From NCBI RefSeq assembly GCF_001500315.1, contig NZ_LLER01000007.1, forward strand, positions 62,001-126,000: a DNA stretch of 64,000 bases, written 5' to 3'. A program made the translations under genes and the position numbers. The notes under the pieces are model-generated. The model worked only from the letters and a program-made list of their open reading frames with translations, ran no database searches and had not been told where the DNA came from. Below are positions 62,012 through 64,000 of the stretch, one piece after another. Source of the DNA: Staphylococcus auricularis (lineage in GTDB: Bacteria > Bacillota > Bacilli > Staphylococcales > Staphylococcaceae). Every line of letters begins with the position of its first letter. Within the stretch, counting starts at the first letter, position 1.

Positions 62012-62761
62012 ATGTTATTAGAGGTCGAAAATGTAAAAAAGATATTTGGTAGAAGACTCAATGCAGTCACAGCACTTAAAGATCTATCGTTTACGGTAAA
62101 CGAAGGAGAATTCGTCGCAATCATGGGCGAGTCAGGCTCAGGTAAGTCTACGTTGCTTAATTTAATCGCAACCTTTGACCAACCGACTGAAGGGTCAATT
62201 ACGATTCATGGGCAAAATTTAGATCAGCTGAAACATAAACAAATTGCACAGTTTAGAAGAAATATGCTTGGATTTGTCTTTCAAGATTTTAATATGCTGA
62301 CGACGATGACGAATAAAGATAATTTATTGATGCCACTCGTGTTATCTAATGAAAAGCCACAGACAATGAACGAACGTGTCGAAGTCATCAGTGAAGAATT
62401 AGATATAAAAAATATACTCGATAAATACCCGCATGAAGTCTCCGGGGGCCAACAGCAACGTGTAGCGATTGGTCGGGCAATCATCACACAGCCGAAACTC
62501 ATTCTGGCAGATGAACCGACTGGCGCACTAGATTCAAAGACCTCTGAAGATATTATGAATTTATTTAGAAAGATGAATCACGATCAACAAACGATTTTAA
62601 TGGTGACCCATTCTACGGTCGATGCTTCATTTGCGAAACGTGTGCTATTTATTAAGGATGGACGCGTGTATCATGAAATCTATCGTGGCGAAGAATCACG
62701 AGCCGTTTTTCAAAAGCGCATTTCAGAAAGTCTTACCATTTTAAATGAGAGGGCAGACTGA
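62012..62761 (+). CDS. braD: Bacitracin/nisin-type ABC transporter ATP-binding protein BraD
   Basis: 249 residues. Walker [10 protein letters not shown] (about 38-46), Q-loop VFQDFNML, signature [13 protein letters not shown], Walker [17 protein letters not shown]-loop MVTHS. MacB/LolD-like ATPase of the BceAB family, paired with a large permease. ATG 62012 follows AAAGGGGCGAGACAG. Next to braRS it matches the BraD rather than the VraD position. Confidence 0.9.
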   Translation: MLLEVENVKKIFGRRLNAVTALKDLSFTVNEGEFVAIMGESGSGKSTLLNLIATFDQPTEGSITIHGQNLDQLKHKQIAQFRRNMLGFVFQDFNMLTTMTNKDNLLMPLVLSNEKPQTMNERVEVISEELDIKNILDKYPHEVSGGQQQRVAIGRAIITQPKLILADEPTGALDSKTSEDIMNLFRKMNHDQQTILMVTHSTVDASFAKRVLFIKDGRVYHEIYRGEESRAVFQKRISESLTILNERAD

Positions 62762-62762
62762 C

Positions 62763-64000
62763 ATGACACTATGGTTAATGTGGAAACTCGTCATTAATAA
62801 CTTCAAAAGCATTCGCATGATGGTCGTGCCGTTCATCTTGTCTCTAAGTTTCATCTTTGGCTTACATTTTATTCTGTTGTCCATCAGTATGAATGATTAT
62901 TTTCACCGAGAAGCTGAGATGATTACGACGTTTGCGATTGTCGCTCAGTTTATCTTGTTTCTCTTAAGTGTGTCCTTTGCGCTATATGCGAACCAGTTCA
63001 TGATGCATCACCGGAAGAAGAACTTTGCGTTAAGTATGATGTTTGGCATGGAAAAGAAACATCTCTGCTTTTTGCTGTTGATAGAAAATATCATTGAGTT
63101 TGTGATTATTGCCGTAATTTCTGTTATCGGTGGCTTTCTCTTTAGTCTGCTCATGTTTATGTTTTTAAATAAAGTATTACAACGGCATCATCATGTGACA
63201 TTAGCGGATTTCACTTTGAATATGAATGTCGTGTGGTTGACGTTATTAATCTTAATTTTAGTGATGGGGCTCATTTTCTTAGTTAATATCGTCAAAGTCA
63301 CATTGCAAAATCCTATCCAGCTCGTGCAAAAAGAAAATAATCAATCCCAACGCATCAAGAAAGTCCGTCTCATTATCTTACTTGTGTTAGGTCTAGTTTT
63401 ACTCGGCTCAGGTTACTATCTAGCACTTACAACTCAAGGAATCTTCCATTCTCTCCTTACAATTTTTGAGGCGATGTTACTCGTATTCGTCGGAACATAC
63501 TGTTTGTTTATGTCGCTCAGTTTGTTTACGTTAAAAGGGTTACAGCGTATTCCACGTGTGTATTATCATCCGGTGCTTTTCTTTTCTATAAATGGTATGA
63601 TTTCACGCATGAAAACAGATGCGATTAGTCTGGCCAACATGTCAGTCATATGTACGTTCTTAATCGCAACGATTGGCTTGACGATTATGACCTATCAAGG
63701 TGCACCTAATCTCGTCAAAACACTGACTGACCAACGAGATTATACGACGGTTATTACAGTAGAAAATGAAAAAAATAAATCATTGAAAGCAAAAACAGAA
63801 AAAGTCTTGGACGATGTTCAAAAATATGCGACGATTTCTCAACTCAAGCAGCGCTATTTTGTGATATTGGGCATTGATATTAAAGATAACAACGTGTTTG
63901 ATGTTGCACACAATGATCAAAAGGCAACGGTTCAATTTACGCCTGAAAAAGAATATAACCGTGTCTTTAACAAAAATTTGAAACTTGCACCAAACGAACT
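62763..64000 (+). CDS. braE: Bacitracin/nisin-type ABC transporter permease BraE, partial
   Basis: Open from ATG 62763 to the right edge (about 412 residues, no stop). FtsX/BceB-type permease: MTLWLMWKLVINNFKSIR, a first helix (about 20-40), then helices at about 58-78, 105-130 and further, followed by the start of the large extracellular domain typical of BceB-like permeases (from about 310). Starts 1 nt after braD. The C-terminal helices lie outside the window. Confidence 0.88.
   Translation, partial: MTLWLMWKLVINNFKSIRMMVVPFILSLSFIFGLHFILLSISMNDYFHREAEMITTFAIVAQFILFLLSVSFALYANQFMMHHRKKNFALSMMFGMEKKHLCFLLLIENIIEFVIIAVISVIGGFLFSLLMFMFLNKVLQRHHHVTLADFTLNMNVVWLTLLILILVMGLIFLVNIVKVTLQNPIQLVQKENNQSQRIKKVRLIILLVLGLVLLGSGYYLALTTQGIFHSLLTIFEAMLLVFVGTYCLFMSLSLFTLKGLQRIPRVYYHPVLFFSINGMISRMKTDAISLANMSVICTFLIATIGLTIMTYQGAPNLVKTLTDQRDYTTVITVENEKNKSLKAKTEKVLDDVQKYATISQLKQRYFVILGIDIKDNNVFDVAHNDQKATVQFTPEKEYNRVFNKNLKLAPNE

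Overview
The window is the replication-origin region of a Staphylococcus chromosome. It has the standard order walRKHIJ, tRNA-Glu/Asp, purA, dnaB-type helicase, rplI, gdpP, metX, azlCD, serS, hutH, nnrD, gyrA, gyrB, recF, yaaA, dnaN, dnaA, oriC, rpmH, rnpA, mnmE, mnmG, rsmG, noc. A staphylococcal cassette chromosome (SCC) sits at the 3' end of rlmH (orfX). Gene content differs from S. aureus: a full thiazole (tenI-thiOSGF) operon, a four-NEAT-domain surface protein next to noc, and two extra genes between yaaA and dnaN. I read it as a non-aureus staphylococcus and cannot fix the species.

Region 1 (1 to ~10,290) is the rlmH-proximal part of an SCC element. It carries ccrA (broken by one nonsense codon), an intact ccrB, and the usual DUF950 / 30-aa / DUF960 / DUF1643 string. 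Behind these lie two further decayed copies of the DUF960-DUF1643 module and a pair of paralogous membrane-anchored proteins, one of them broken. Next to rlmH is an EcoRV-type restriction-modification system: an intact D12-class adenine methyltransferase and a divergently transcribed EcoRV-like nuclease split by a one-base frameshift in an A-run. No mec gene is visible. The SCC attachment core overlaps the rlmH stop codon; the other end of the element lies beyond the left edge.

Region 2 (~10,270-48,660) is housekeeping core. The rlmH-walJ intergenic region holds five TTATNCACA DnaA boxes in 230 bp. oriC is bipartite: boxes lie upstream of dnaA, and boxes plus a TAG-repeat (DnaA-trio) tract and AT-rich stretch lie between dnaA and dnaN. 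A divergent pair of AT-rich genes (a secreted cysteine-rich basic protein and a single-pass membrane protein) is inserted between yaaA and dnaN.

Region 3 (~48,660-64,000) is accessory and metabolic. A Fur-type operator fills the spacer of a good promoter for a two-gene operon: an IsdC-like NEAT protein and a 1125-aa four-NEAT protein, both with NPQTS sortase-B-type sorting signals but with no srtB nearby. A near-perfect parS site lies just beyond. Then come drp35, a TM2-domain protein, the TPP-riboswitch-controlled thiazole operon, a xylulokinase gene, and a BraRS/BraDE-type (NsaRS) antimicrobial-peptide sensing and detoxification module whose permease runs off the right edge.

All family assignments come from reading the translated sequences against remembered family members; no database search was run.
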